This document shows, in pieces, positions 27,481-36,609 of a DNA stretch of 64,000 nucleotides. The stretch's first letter is position 1. Every line of letters begins with the position of its first letter. Under the pieces are notes generated by a model that worked only from the letters and a program-made list of their open reading frames with translations, ran no database searches and was not told where the DNA came from. The position numbers were made by a program, and so were the translations under genes. The DNA is from Pedobacter sp. PAMC26386 (GTDB lineage: Bacteria > Bacteroidota > Bacteroidia > Sphingobacteriales > Sphingobacteriaceae): contig CP060294.1 in the NCBI GenBank assembly GCA_014302835.1, positions 4,732,774-4,796,773 on the forward strand. The letters are read 5' to 3'.

Positions 27481-28212
27481 CTAATGATTTTTTTTATTCC
27501 TCAGAGACTTTCCAGTTAAAGTAATTCTATGTGCAGAAGCTGACAATCTGTCCATTATTGCATCGGCTAACGTTGGTTCATCAATGAAAGTATACCAGCT
27601 GTCTGTAGGGAGCTGAGAAGTAATGATGGTGGCCCCATTACCATACCTGTCCTCCAGGATATCCAACAGTGCAATCCGAGCATCATTGGTGAGTTCTTTG
27701 AGTCCAAAGTCATCCAGTATGAGCAAGCGGTTGGCTGAAATACCCTTTATCCACTTCAGGTAAGTTCCATCCAGCCTGGCCTGGGCCAGCGCCTCCAGAA
27801 ACTTGTTCATGCTAAAGTATAAGGTTCGGTATCCAAGCAGGCAGGCACTGCGTCCCAGAGCGCAGGCCAGAAAACTTTTACCGCAACCAGTCGCACCGGA
27901 TATGAGTACATTTTGTCCTTTTTCAATGAACATTCCATCAGATAATCTCAGTACCTGTTCCCTGGTAATTCCCCTTTCCGCATTACAAAGTATGTCTTCA
28001 GGGAGGGCATGATAACGGAGCTTACTCACTTTAAGCAGCATTTTTGTGCGGGTGTGGTCCCGGTGCTCTACCTCTGCCTGGGTGATTATCCCTAACAGGG
28101 AGTGCACATCCTGCAGCTCGTGTACAGGAAGTGAAAGAATGGCCTCGTAACGTTTAGCCATCCCATTTAGTTTGAGCGTTTTTAACTGCCCTAATGTGTT
28201 TTGTGTATTCAT
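27481..28212 (-). CDS. istB: IS21-family ATP-binding helper protein IstB
   Basis: The AAA+ ATPase that helps the IstA transposase choose and capture target DNA. The Walker A motif is SGATGCGKSFLA (about residues 103-114) and Walker B is RLLILDDFG. The 243-residue length is normal. It follows istA by 14 bases, as in other IS21 elements. Confidence 0.96.
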   Translation of the reverse strand: MNTQNTLGQLKTLKLNGMAKRYEAILSLPVHELQDVHSLLGIITQAEVEHRDHTRTKMLLKVSKLRYHALPEDILCNAERGITREQVLRLSDGMFIEKGQNVLISGATGCGKSFLACALGRSACLLGYRTLYFSMNKFLEALAQARLDGTYLKWIKGISANRLLILDDFGLKELTNDARIALLDILEDRYGNGATIITSQLPTDSWYTFIDEPTLADAIMDRLSASAHRITLTGKSLRNKKNH

Positions 28213-28226
28213 TTTTAAAGTGTTTT

Positions 28227-29798
28227 TTAGTTGTTATGATAGGTTTCCGGACCTCTTAGGTTGACATGAACCGGAATACGGTATTCCTGACAGGGTTGAT
28301 CTTCCAACTGATCCATATTGTTCTCCAGGATGTTTTTTATAACTGTATAGCGGAACTTTGATCCTTTTAATCCTCTTTTACAGGCCGCTTCGGTACGAAT
28401 GGGACCATAGGCCTTGATCAGCCGGAGTATGCCCATGCAAGAGGAATAGGCCTGCTCAATAACCTGCTTGCTTTCCATGATTTTCATCATGAAGTCATAA
28501 GTGCTGGGGCCATTATCCGTTGCTTTTTGCAGGTAATATTCCGGGCTCCAGCCACGCTGCGCTGAGAATGCCTGATGGGATTCTGGCATGTGTTCCTTAA
28601 TAGTGGTATAGTGATGGCTCCGGTAACTTCTGGTGTGCAGGGCAATCCGGTGGCTATCGTGGTAGATCTCAACGGTGTCAGCACAATATGTAATACGCAC
28701 CTCTTTACCGATATAGCGGCAGGGAACGCTGTAAAAGTGCCAGTCTTCACCAACAATTACATGGTAGTTCTTCTGAACTTTTGATTTTGTATAGTGTTTG
28801 ATCGTATAGCTCGATTGGGGAAGTGCCTGTAAATGTGACTTTTCCTGTTCCATGAATAATTCTTCACGACTGATGGTCTTTTTCTGAAAGTTCATTTTAT
28901 GATGCAGCTCCAACTTCTCTTTTATGGCCTTATTCAGCTCAGCCAGGCTATAGAAAGTCTGGTTCCGTAACGTAGCATAAATACGCAGGTAAGCAATCTT
29001 CACCGAGTTCTCTACGGCTGGCTTATCCTTTGGCTTGTAGGGCCTTGAGGCATATAAAGCAATGTTGTTGTGGCTGGCCCATTGTGCTAACATATCTGTA
29101 AAGGTTGGCTCATACCTGCAGCTCTTGGTTACCCATTGCTTCATGTTATCCGATTTGGCACCTAATGGTACCCCACCCAGATACTCCAGGGTATTATTCA
29201 ATGCTTTTACTACCTGGGGAAGTTTTGCATTCGGTAAGGCTTCCACATAACCATAGCTGCTGAAGGGCAATGCAGCGATAAAAACAGGACAGGCTACGAG
29301 CTCTCCGGTTAAAGTATCCACATAATGAAGCGGGGCTCCTGCAAAATCAACCTGCATCATCTCTGCTGGACGGTGTTCAAAACGCATTACAGCATTACGA
29401 ACTTTATTATGCTCCCGTAAAAGTTCACAAAACATGGAGTATTTATAGCCCGAAGGATTGTCTTTGATGTATTCTCCCCACAGCAATTGACGGCTTACAC
29501 CCTCCCTGGCTAATTCTTCATGATAATAGCTTAATTGACTAGAGAAGTAAGCTTTACGGGGCTCAGGGTATTCAATTACCTTTGGCTTGCTAAGCCCCAG
29601 GATTTCATCAAGCTGATGGTCCTTTAATTGGAGTAATGCAGTAAAACTATGGCCTGTTTGCTGAAATTTATCGCGATAACGCCTAATCGTTTTTCTGTTT
29701 GTCTTAAGCTCATTCTCTATGGACCTCAGGGAGGCCCCCCGTTCAAAAAAAATGAGTATCTGTCTTATTTTGTTCATACTAAGCAGTTTGTTGGCCAT
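28227..29798 (-). CDS. istA: IS21-family transposase IstA
   Basis: A DDE transposase of 523 residues. An N-terminal helix-turn-helix region (SLRSIENELKTNRKTIRRYRDKF) precedes the RNase H-like catalytic core. The first catalytic Asp lies in MMQVDFAGAPL, a second in GAKSDNMKQWV, and the Glu is likely in KPAVENSVKIAY. The C-terminal part contains a WHFYSVP beta-barrel region. The frame is complete, which suggests an active element. Confidence 0.95.
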   Translation of the reverse strand: MANKLLSMNKIRQILIFFERGASLRSIENELKTNRKTIRRYRDKFQQTGHSFTALLQLKDHQLDEILGLSKPKVIEYPEPRKAYFSSQLSYYHEELAREGVSRQLLWGEYIKDNPSGYKYSMFCELLREHNKVRNAVMRFEHRPAEMMQVDFAGAPLHYVDTLTGELVACPVFIAALPFSSYGYVEALPNAKLPQVVKALNNTLEYLGGVPLGAKSDNMKQWVTKSCRYEPTFTDMLAQWASHNNIALYASRPYKPKDKPAVENSVKIAYLRIYATLRNQTFYSLAELNKAIKEKLELHHKMNFQKKTISREELFMEQEKSHLQALPQSSYTIKHYTKSKVQKNYHVIVGEDWHFYSVPCRYIGKEVRITYCADTVEIYHDSHRIALHTRSYRSHHYTTIKEHMPESHQAFSAQRGWSPEYYLQKATDNGPSTYDFMMKIMESKQVIEQAYSSCMGILRLIKAYGPIRTEAACKRGLKGSKFRYTVIKNILENNMDQLEDQPCQEYRIPVHVNLRGPETYHNN

Positions 29799-29874
29799 AC
29801 TTTCGGATTAGGTAATACTAACCAAACCTAGGTATTAGCCCTTAACTCTCTCTTAGTGGAAACAGGTGCGTAAA

Positions 29875-30010
29875 GGTGGGGTACTTTGTGCCGGAATGTC
29901 AGTCCTTTACAAATTCAACTATTTCTGGTGGGGTACTTTCCAGCGGAATAATTGATCAAATTATAACCTTTTTACTGTTACGCTAGGCCCCGAACTTGGT
30001 GGGATACATT
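29875..30010 (+). repeat. Terminal transposase-binding repeats of the IS
   Basis: Three copies of GGTGGGRTACWTT lie at 29875-29887, 29927-29939 and 29998-30010, and an inverted copy lies in the left end at about 27417-27429. Multiple internal copies of the terminal sequence are typical IS21 transposase binding sites. Confidence 0.75.
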
Positions 30011-30085
30011 GCACCATTAGGTGGTCCCATTTGTAGTGGAATATCCATATTTGTTTATAAAGTTCAGCAAAGGATTATTCATAGG

Positions 30086-31165
30086 TTAAAATTGCACTTT
30101 GATGTAGATATGAAAATAGTTTTGTGAATCAAGGTGATAATCGAAGGTTGCTGTTTCTCCATACGCTATTGACAATCTGCTCCTAATGTTTCTTAGGCCT
30201 GCATTATAACTAGCAATTGGATTCTCTATAATCTCAGGATTTGACGTTTCAATATATAAAGCAGAATTTTTATAATTGATCTTAATCTCAGCTGGTTTCA
30301 ACGGGTTATCAAGCTGATTGCGTTTGATGATGGTTTCAGTAAGAGACATCAATATGAGAGGAATAAAAAAAACAGACAGAGCTTCATTATCATAAGATAG
30401 TTTCAATTGCATTTTGTATGGCAGTGTTGACTGATACAAAAGAATAAAGGTCTCTATGAATTTGACTTCATCTTCTACTTTTACGTATTCAGATAACCCT
30501 TTCTTACTCAAAGCATATTGCATAATGTCGGATAAAGACAAGATTCTTTCAGCGGCTCTTGGAGCTAGTTTACGAGTTTCATTATATAAATAACTTAGCG
30601 TATTAATTAAAAAATGTGGATTGATTTGAGCTCTCAGTAAAGCGTTTTGGGTCAATATCAATTCATTCTTCATTTCTTTTTCCCACAAAATAGTTTTAAG
30701 TCTCTGCTGGTTCATCATATCTACTTGTTTCCGTTGTTGCAGGTCTTGTATGAAGAAATAATATCCTGAACTTAAGCCGATAGCGTAAATATGTCCCCAA
30801 AGTCTTCCTATGAGGTAGGTGTTCATAGGCTTGGTTAATTCAGCGTTGTATAGATCAATGTTTTCATAAATAAATTTTCTTATAAGAAATTCAAATATAA
30901 GATAGCATGTGATTTCAAGAAGGATTAAAAACGGCAGGCTATACCTAAGAAATTTATTTTTTGTACTTAGAGAATATCTCAACAAGACATTTGCATGAAA
31001 ATAAAAAATAGAAATACCCAAAGAATAAGCAACAATATACATGATGGCAGGAGCAAGCTTGGGGCCATGTAACCATCGTATAGTTATTTCGTAAGCTATA
31101 AAAATACTCCAGACGAGAAAATGATATTTGTATTTATTTAGGAAATCCGGAAAAGTATGTTTCAT
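30086..31165 (-). CDS. LytS-type membrane histidine kinase 7 (class H)
   Basis: Seventh kinase of the array, 359 residues from the ATG at 31165 (MKHTFPDFLNKYKYHFLVW). The longer frame from 31261 overlaps kinase 6 and adds unrelated residues. Four membrane segments lie within residues 1-140, then a short helix, then the His domain with an intact NPHF (H184). The ATP-binding half is degraded: the N-box Asn is Thr (LTETIIKRN, residue 278), and the ATP-lid motif reads SYNAGLRNI, keeping only the last Gly. The post-membrane helix begins QDLQQRKQ, the acidic class H form. It should accept phosphate but probably cannot supply it alone. It lies 19 bases after kinase 6. Confidence 0.9.
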   Translation of the reverse strand: MKHTFPDFLNKYKYHFLVWSIFIAYEITIRWLHGPKLAPAIMYIVAYSLGISIFYFHANVLLRYSLSTKNKFLRYSLPFLILLEITCYLIFEFLIRKFIYENIDLYNAELTKPMNTYLIGRLWGHIYAIGLSSGYYFFIQDLQQRKQVDMMNQQRLKTILWEKEMKNELILTQNALLRAQINPHFLINTLSYLYNETRKLAPRAAERILSLSDIMQYALSKKGLSEYVKVEDEVKFIETFILLYQSTLPYKMQLKLSYDNEALSVFFIPLILMSLTETIIKRNQLDNPLKPAEIKINYKNSALYIETSNPEIIENPIASYNAGLRNIRSRLSIAYGETATFDYHLDSQNYFHIYIKVQF

Positions 31166-31184
31166 CTTAGAGGGGGTGAACAGT

Positions 31185-32264
31185 CTAAATCTGAACTTGA
31201 ATAGACGTGTGAAAATCGCCTTTAGAGTCAAGATGGTAGTCAAAGGTAGTAGTTTCTCCATAAGCTAAGACAAGACGCTCTTTGATATTCTTTAATCCAA
31301 TGCCATAACTGGGGATTTTACTGTTAGTAGCTTGTCGGTTTGATGTTTCGATGTGCAGGACTGAATTTTCACAGGTTATTTTAATTTCAGCAGGTTTATC
31401 AGGATCATCCAGCAGACCATGTTTTAAAATATTTTCAGTGAGTGTCATCAACACCAATGGAATAAACTCCATAGACAGGCATTCCTTAGTATAGGAAAAA
31501 TTTAATTGTGCCTGATTTACTTGTCTCACCTGGTGTAAAAGTAGAAAATTCTCAATTAGAATGATCTCCTTTTCTAATGTTACAAAGCCGGTTGAGGCCT
31601 CTTTGCTTAAAGCATACTGCATAATTTGTGATAAAGAAAGGATACTTTCTGCGGCTATTGGTTCGGATTTAAGTGTTTCTTTGTACAGATAATCTAAAGT
31701 CTTAATTAAGAAATCAGGATTGATCTGTGACCTGAGAAATGCATTTTGTGTTAATACCAGCTCATTTTTAATTTCTTTCTCCTGTATCAGGTTATTAATT
31801 TCCTGCAGCTCCATTTTCTCTACTAATTCTCTTCGCTGGCGGGTGCGTACCAGAAAATAGTATCCGGTACTATATCCAACAAAATAAATAACTCTGTATA
31901 TCATTCGTGATAAACTCGTCAAGTCAAATCTATATCCCTTCAAGAAGCTGGGGTTTTCATATTTGTAGAATATTAAATCACACTGATATTTTATAGTGAT
32001 AAAGAACAATAGCTCGATCGGTATTAAAAACATTAAGCTATACTGGAGAGTCTTGTTTGGACTTTCCAGTATATATTTAAGGAGGATCTTTGCATGAAAA
32101 TAAAATAGTAAGATATACAAAGAATAAGTATAGATGTGGGTTTGGGGTGATACGGATTTAACACCAAGTAGCTTTAAGGTGGCTATCTCATAAATAATAA
32201 AAACAACCCATACCAGGAAATGGTATCTATACTTGTTTAAGAAATTAAGCAAAAGATCCTTCAT
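31185..32264 (-). CDS. LytS-type membrane histidine kinase 6 (class D)
   Basis: Sixth kinase, 359 residues. The membrane part covers residues 1-140 with TM-bounding YSTGYYFL. The post-membrane helix begins RTRQRREL, the basic class D form. The phospho-acceptor position is Asp (INPDFLIKTL, D184). The ATP-binding half is intact: N-box LTENILKHG (N278), then SYGIGLKNIKERL. It therefore looks able to bind ATP but not to be phosphorylated at the usual site. Its ATG overlaps the kinase 5 stop by one base (TAATG), so the two are translationally coupled; kinase 5 is a class H protein, making this an H-D pair. Confidence 0.92.
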   Translation of the reverse strand: MKDLLLNFLNKYRYHFLVWVVFIIYEIATLKLLGVKSVSPQTHIYTYSLYILLFYFHAKILLKYILESPNKTLQYSLMFLIPIELLFFITIKYQCDLIFYKYENPSFLKGYRFDLTSLSRMIYRVIYFVGYSTGYYFLVRTRQRRELVEKMELQEINNLIQEKEIKNELVLTQNAFLRSQINPDFLIKTLDYLYKETLKSEPIAAESILSLSQIMQYALSKEASTGFVTLEKEIILIENFLLLHQVRQVNQAQLNFSYTKECLSMEFIPLVLMTLTENILKHGLLDDPDKPAEIKITCENSVLHIETSNRQATNSKIPSYGIGLKNIKERLVLAYGETTTFDYHLDSKGDFHTSIQVQI

Positions 32265-33337
32265 TAATAAAATCGTATTTTGGTATGGGTATGAAAATTA
32301 TTTTGTAGATCGTGATGGCAATCAAAGAAAGCATTTTCTCCATAAATGGAAGATAATCTGCTGCCTATATTTTCTAAATCTGTATACTGAGTAGAAATCT
32401 GATCCATTTTAGTTTTGTGGTTGGACGTTTTAATATATAGAATCGAATTTTCATAAACTATCTTAATCTCTGCCTGTTTCCCGGGATTGTCAAGTTGAGC
32501 ATGTTTGATTATGTTTTCAGTAAGTGTCATCAGCATCAGGGGTATAATGAGAATAGGCAATGCCTCATCATTATATGATAATCTTAGCTGCAATTTATAG
32601 GGTAATTGAGCCTGATGTAAGAGAAGGAAGCTTTCTATAAGTTTTATTTCATCTTCAAGTTTTACGTAAACGGAGGATATCTCTTTACTTAAAGCATATT
32701 GTACAATCTCTGTTAAAGACAGAATATTATCGGCTATTTTTGGTGATGTCTTACGAGTTACATTGTATAGATAACTTAGTGTATTTATTAAGAAGTGTGG
32801 GTTAATTTGAGCTCTCAGAAAAGCATTTTGTGTTTGTATTAGCTCATTGTTAATTCCTTTAGCCAATAAGATTGCCTTAAGCTCCTGTTGTTTCATTTTT
32901 GCTATCTGTTGTCTTTGTTGCTGATCGTGTGTTAAAAAATAGTAAACTGTGCTAATGCCTATAAAGTATATTCCTCGCCAAACACTCCCTGTAAAGTATA
33001 TGATGTCTGTGTCGAGGTGCTGATGGTCAATGTACTTGTAGCAGAAGTCAGCAAGGAATCGAATGATAAGATAGCAAAGGAGTTCGAGTATGATCAACAG
33101 TGGCAGACTATATTTAAAATGCTTGTTTGGGCTATTCAAGGTATATTTCAGCAAGACATGTGCATGAAAGTAAAATAAGAGAACATAAGGGATATAAGCA
33201 AAAATATATGTGATGACAGGACTAGCCCGGAAGAGGCCGAGAAATATTTCCATAATAACTTCGTAAGCAATGAAAATGCCCCAAACCAGAAAATGGTATT
33301 TGTATTTATTCAGGAATCTGAGAAAAGTATCTTTCAT
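32264..33337 (-). CDS. LytS-type membrane histidine kinase 5 (class H)
   Basis: Fifth kinase, 357 residues. The acceptor His is kept (AQINPHFLINTL, H181). The N-box Asn is kept but its context drifts (LTENIIKHA). The ATP-lid motif is lost, with STQYTDLENIGSRL in place of GxGIGLxNxxxRL. The post-membrane helix begins HDQQQRQQ, the acidic class H form. Four membrane segments precede it. It is coupled to the class D kinase 6 by a one-base stop/start overlap, and lies 20 bases after kinase 4. Confidence 0.92.
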   Translation of the reverse strand: MKDTFLRFLNKYKYHFLVWGIFIAYEVIMEIFLGLFRASPVITYIFAYIPYVLLFYFHAHVLLKYTLNSPNKHFKYSLPLLIILELLCYLIIRFLADFCYKYIDHQHLDTDIIYFTGSVWRGIYFIGISTVYYFLTHDQQQRQQIAKMKQQELKAILLAKGINNELIQTQNAFLRAQINPHFLINTLSYLYNVTRKTSPKIADNILSLTEIVQYALSKEISSVYVKLEDEIKLIESFLLLHQAQLPYKLQLRLSYNDEALPILIIPLMLMTLTENIIKHAQLDNPGKQAEIKIVYENSILYIKTSNHKTKMDQISTQYTDLENIGSRLSSIYGENAFFDCHHDLQNNFHTHTKIRFY

Positions 33338-33357
33338 TTTGGATAGTATAAAATAGT

Positions 33358-34437
33358 TTAGATCTGAACCTGAATACAGGTGTGAAAATAGCGTTTAGCA
33401 TCAAGATGATAATTAAAGGACGCGCGCGTTCCGTAAGCTAAGAGAAGGCGGTCTTTGATGTTTTTTAGCCCTATGTTATGCCCCAGGCTTTTGGTGCCCG
33501 TAGACTCCTGGTTTGATGTTATGATGCTTAAGATTGAATTTTCATAGTTTATTTTAATTTCGGCAGGTTTCATCGGGTCGTGCAGCTGCCCGTGCTTTAG
33601 CATATTCTCTATAAGCGTCATCATGATTAGCGGGATAAAAGGGACTGACAGTGACTCGTGATTATATGAGAACTTTAGATAGGACTGATTTACTTGCTTT
33701 GCCTGATGTAAAGAAAGAAATCTCTCTATAAGATTGATTTCGTTTTCAAGTTTCACATAACCGGATGATGCTTCTTTGCCTAAAGCATAGTGCATGATGT
33801 CTGATAATGACAATATACTTTCTGCTGCTTTTGGCGCAGATTCAAGGGTCTCGTGATATAGATATTTTAATACATTAATTAAGAAGTCGGGATTGATTTG
33901 TGATTTCAAGAAAGCATTTTGTTTCAAAATCAGTTCATTCTTAATTTTATTTTCCTGTATTATATCTTCCAGTTCCTCTTGTTCCAGATTATCAATGATC
34001 AGGCTTTGGCGACGGGTGCGCATTAAAAAATAGTATCCTGTGCTATAGCCAAAAAAGTAAACTATTCGCCAGATATCGTTTATGTAAAGAATGGAATAGA
34101 ATTTATTAACAATGGAGTAATCAAGTCCTAAACAGATATAATATAGTATTAGACAGTAATATTTTAGGATAATATAGGTCGCTATCTCAATTAAAATCAG
34201 TGGAATCCAACTAAGCCTGAGAACTTTCTTTGTGCTTTCTAAAGTATACTTTAGTAAAACCTCTGCATGGAAATAGAACGCTAGAATATAAAAAAAGTAA
34301 GTAAAAACGTAAGTTGAAAGATCCGCTTCTTCATGAAGTATAAACTTATTGAAAAACATTTCATAAGTTATAAAGATAGCCCATGTTAAAAAGTGATATT
34401 TATATTTACTCAAGAAATTAAGCAGAGTATTTTGCAT
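33358..34437 (-). CDS. LytS-type membrane histidine kinase 4 (class D)
   Basis: Fourth kinase, 359 residues from the ATG at 34437 (MQNTLLNFLSKYKYHFLTW). The open frame from 34524 overlaps kinase 3 and is not used. The acceptor position is Asp (SQINPDFLINVL, D184). The N-box LIENMLKHG keeps its Asn. The ATP lid reads GHNIGLKNIKDRL, so one Gly of the usual GxGIGL is Asn while the rest is intact. The helix after the last membrane segment begins RTRRQSLI, the basic class D form. It follows kinase 3 by seven bases. Confidence 0.92.
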   Translation of the reverse strand: MQNTLLNFLSKYKYHFLTWAIFITYEMFFNKFILHEEADLSTYVFTYFFYILAFYFHAEVLLKYTLESTKKVLRLSWIPLILIEIATYIILKYYCLILYYICLGLDYSIVNKFYSILYINDIWRIVYFFGYSTGYYFLMRTRRQSLIIDNLEQEELEDIIQENKIKNELILKQNAFLKSQINPDFLINVLKYLYHETLESAPKAAESILSLSDIMHYALGKEASSGYVKLENEINLIERFLSLHQAKQVNQSYLKFSYNHESLSVPFIPLIMMTLIENMLKHGQLHDPMKPAEIKINYENSILSIITSNQESTGTKSLGHNIGLKNIKDRLLLAYGTRASFNYHLDAKRYFHTCIQVQI

Positions 34438-34444
34438 GGGCTTT

Positions 34445-35527
34445 CTAATAAATCTGAACTTGAATAGATGTATGAAAATATTTTTTTGAATCAAGATAGT
34501 AATGGAAAACTGCTGCTGTTCCATAAGTTAAAAAGAGGCGATCCTGAATGTTTCTTAAACCGATTCCATGGCCTGATATTTTGCTGCTAATAGATTCCTG
34601 ATTTGATGTTTCGATACTTAAGACTGAATTTTCATAGGTTATTTTAATTTCAGCTGGTCTCTGTGGATCATCCAACTGACCATGTTTCAGTATATTCTCC
34701 GTAAGTGTCATCATGATCAGTGGAATGAACTTAACAGATAGAGATTCTTTAGTATAGGAGAACTTTAAATGTGCCGGATGTACTTGTCTTATCTGGTGTA
34801 AAGAAATAAATTTATCAATGAGTTTAATTTCGTTTTCAAGCTTTACATAGCCGGATGATGCCTCTTCTCCTAAAGCGTAGTGCATAATATCAGATAGTGA
34901 TAATATACTCTCGGCTGCTTTTGGCAAAGGATCTTTAGTCTCATTATATAAATATTCTAAAGTGTTAACTAAGAAATCGGGATTAATCTGTGACCTCAGG
35001 AAAGCATTTTGAGTTGATATCAACTCATTCTTAATCTCTTTTTCCTGTATAATATTTTCAAGTTTCCGCTGCTCCATCTCATTTACTAATAGTCTTTGAC
35101 GCCTGGTTCGCATCAGGAAATAATAGCCGGTACTATAGCCGATGAAATATACAGGCCTCCATAGCCTCTTGATTACATCCGATCTGCTGAAGTCAAAATA
35201 ATTTAAATCAAAGTTCCTCAGATCGGTGTAGAATAGTATCTCACAAGTATATTTTACGGCCATAAATAGCATGAGTTCAATTAATACTAAGAGAACCAGG
35301 CCAACTGAGTTAACTTTCTTTTTAGCACCGAGAGCATACTTTAACAAAATCTCTGCATGAATGTAAAATAATGAGATATTGAAAAAACTGGAAAAGAGAT
35401 AACTATCTATAGTTGAGAACTTTCCTATTAATAGTCTCACCAAAATCACTTCATAGGCAATGTAAAGACTCCAGATCAGAAGATGATATTTGTATTGATA
35501 TAAAAAATTAAACAGGCGATCTCTCAT
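34445..35527 (-). CDS. LytS-type membrane histidine kinase 3 (class D)
   Basis: Third kinase, 360 residues. It has four predicted membrane segments, then the basic class D helix RTRRQRLLVNEMEQ. The acceptor position is Asp (SQINPDFLVNTL, D184). The ATP-binding half is the best preserved of the set: LTENILKHG (N278) and GHGIGLRNIQDRL (319-331). It lies three bases after kinase 2. It is the clearest example of a kinase with a healthy ATP site and no acceptor His. Confidence 0.93.
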   Translation of the reverse strand: MRDRLFNFLYQYKYHLLIWSLYIAYEVILVRLLIGKFSTIDSYLFSSFFNISLFYIHAEILLKYALGAKKKVNSVGLVLLVLIELMLFMAVKYTCEILFYTDLRNFDLNYFDFSRSDVIKRLWRPVYFIGYSTGYYFLMRTRRQRLLVNEMEQRKLENIIQEKEIKNELISTQNAFLRSQINPDFLVNTLEYLYNETKDPLPKAAESILSLSDIMHYALGEEASSGYVKLENEIKLIDKFISLHQIRQVHPAHLKFSYTKESLSVKFIPLIMMTLTENILKHGQLDDPQRPAEIKITYENSVLSIETSNQESISSKISGHGIGLRNIQDRLFLTYGTAAVFHYYLDSKKYFHTSIQVQIY

Positions 35528-35530
35528 AGG

Positions 35531-36607
35531 TTAAAATCGGACTTGGATATGTGTATGAAAATAATTCTGTAAGTCGAGGAATGAATCAAAGACCAATCTC
35601 TCTCCATAGGTAATAGACATACGACTCTTTATATTTTTTAAATCCGTATAGTGATCTGAGGGGTGAGTTTTTGCAGACTTATAATTTGATGTTTTAATAC
35701 ATAGGATTGAATCATCATAGGTTATCTTAATCATGGCAGGCTTAAGTGGATTATTTAGCTCACCGTGCTTGATCATGTTTTCAGTTAGTGACATTAAGAC
35801 CAGCGGGGTAAATAAAACTGGCAAGGTCTTCTTGTCATAGAGAAATTGCAGCTGCATTTGGTATATCTGTCTAACCTGGTGAAGAATAAGAAAGTTCTCC
35901 ACTAATTTGATCTCGTTTTCAAGTTTTACATTTCCGGAAGAAACCTCTTTACTTAAGGCATATTGCATAATATCCGATAAAGACAAGATACTATCTGCCG
36001 CTTTTGGTGCTAGCTTCCGTGTTTCATTGTATAGATAACTTAAGGTGTTAATTAAGAAATGAGGATTGATCTGTGCTCTTAGAAATGCATTCTGTGTTAG
36101 TATCAATTCATTCTTGACTTCTTTTTCCCATATAATTTGTCTGAGTTCCTGCTGTTTCATCTTTTCCAGATGTTGTCTTTGTTGCAGATCGCGCATTAAA
36201 AAGAAGTAACCAGTACTATTTCCTATATAATATATCGCTTTCCAGATTTTGCCAATTATCAAATGACGATTGGGTTGATTGGCCTCCATAGATGGAATTT
36301 TCATGTACCTGATGAATTCTACACCAACAAACCGGATCAAATAATAAATTATTATTTCTAGCAGGACTAATAAAACAAGGCTATACTTAAAAACCTTATT
36401 CTGTGTATTCATTGCATATTTTAGCAAGACATTCGCATGAAAGTAGAAAAGAGATATACTTAACAGGTAAGCAAAAATAAGATCTGCGATTGTAGGGCTT
36501 CTTCCTGAATATGCTTTGAGTACGGCAATTTCATAAATGATAAAAAGACTCCATACCAGGAAGTGATATCTGTATTTCTTTAAGAAACCAAAAGCCTGAT
36601 CTTTCAT
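35531..36607 (-). CDS. LytS-type membrane histidine kinase 2 (class H)
   Basis: Second kinase, 358 residues. The acceptor His is intact (AQINPHFLINTL, H183). The N-box keeps Asn (LTENMIKHG), but the ATP-lid glycines are gone, reading SDHYTDLKNIKSRM. The post-membrane helix is acidic then basic (RDLQQRQHLEKMKQQ), the class H pattern. Its ATG follows the kinase 1 stop by two bases. Confidence 0.93.
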   Translation of the reverse strand: MKDQAFGFLKKYRYHFLVWSLFIIYEIAVLKAYSGRSPTIADLIFAYLLSISLFYFHANVLLKYAMNTQNKVFKYSLVLLVLLEIIIYYLIRFVGVEFIRYMKIPSMEANQPNRHLIIGKIWKAIYYIGNSTGYFFLMRDLQQRQHLEKMKQQELRQIIWEKEVKNELILTQNAFLRAQINPHFLINTLSYLYNETRKLAPKAADSILSLSDIMQYALSKEVSSGNVKLENEIKLVENFLILHQVRQIYQMQLQFLYDKKTLPVLFTPLVLMSLTENMIKHGELNNPLKPAMIKITYDDSILCIKTSNYKSAKTHPSDHYTDLKNIKSRMSITYGERLVFDSFLDLQNYFHTHIQVRF

Positions 36608-36609
36608 GG

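Larger units (their letters stand above)
27381..30047 (-). mobile_element. IS21-family insertion sequence, complete
   Basis: An element of about 2.67 kb with istA and istB on the minus strand. It begins TGGATATTCC and ends GGAATATCCA. The inverted ends (about 27381-27439 and 29988-30047) match over nearly 60 bases apart from a small difference near base 11. A 6-bp duplication of target DNA flanks it. Both genes are intact and the ends are nearly identical, so it probably inserted recently and may still be active. It inserted in the same orientation as the kinase operon. Confidence 0.95.
27375..30053. repeat. 6-bp target-site duplication TATTTG flanking the IS
   Basis: TATTTG ends at about 27380 on the left and begins at 30048 on the right. 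It lies within the codons for Lys-Tyr near the kinase 8 N-terminus. Left coordinates may be off by one base. Confidence 0.9.
26330..30082 (-). pseudogene. LytS-type kinase 8 (class D), split by an IS21-family element
   Basis: Eighth and last kinase of the array. The ATG lies at 30080-30082, three bases after the kinase 7 stop. After 11 codons the frame is cut by the IS (27381-30047). Joining the flanks and dropping one target copy gives exactly 360 codons (359 aa) starting MNNPLLNFINKYKYHVLIW, matching the paralogues. The predicted protein has four membrane segments, then NLDF instead of NPHF at residues 182-185 (D184, and also Pro to Leu), an intact N-box (LTENILKHG, N278) and an intact ATP-lid motif (SHGIGLKNIKDRL). 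A GTG in the IS end at 27406 could restart translation and yield an almost complete protein (MVPFVRNIHKYKYH), so activity may not be lost. Confidence 0.9.

Noticed and set aside
31166..31261. Upstream extension of kinase 7
   Set aside because: It overlaps the kinase 6 coding end and adds residues not found in paralogues; the ATG at 31165 aligns with the other starts.
34438..34524. Upstream extension of kinase 4
   Set aside because: Same reason: it reads through the end of kinase 3, and the ATG at 34437 gives the family N-terminus.
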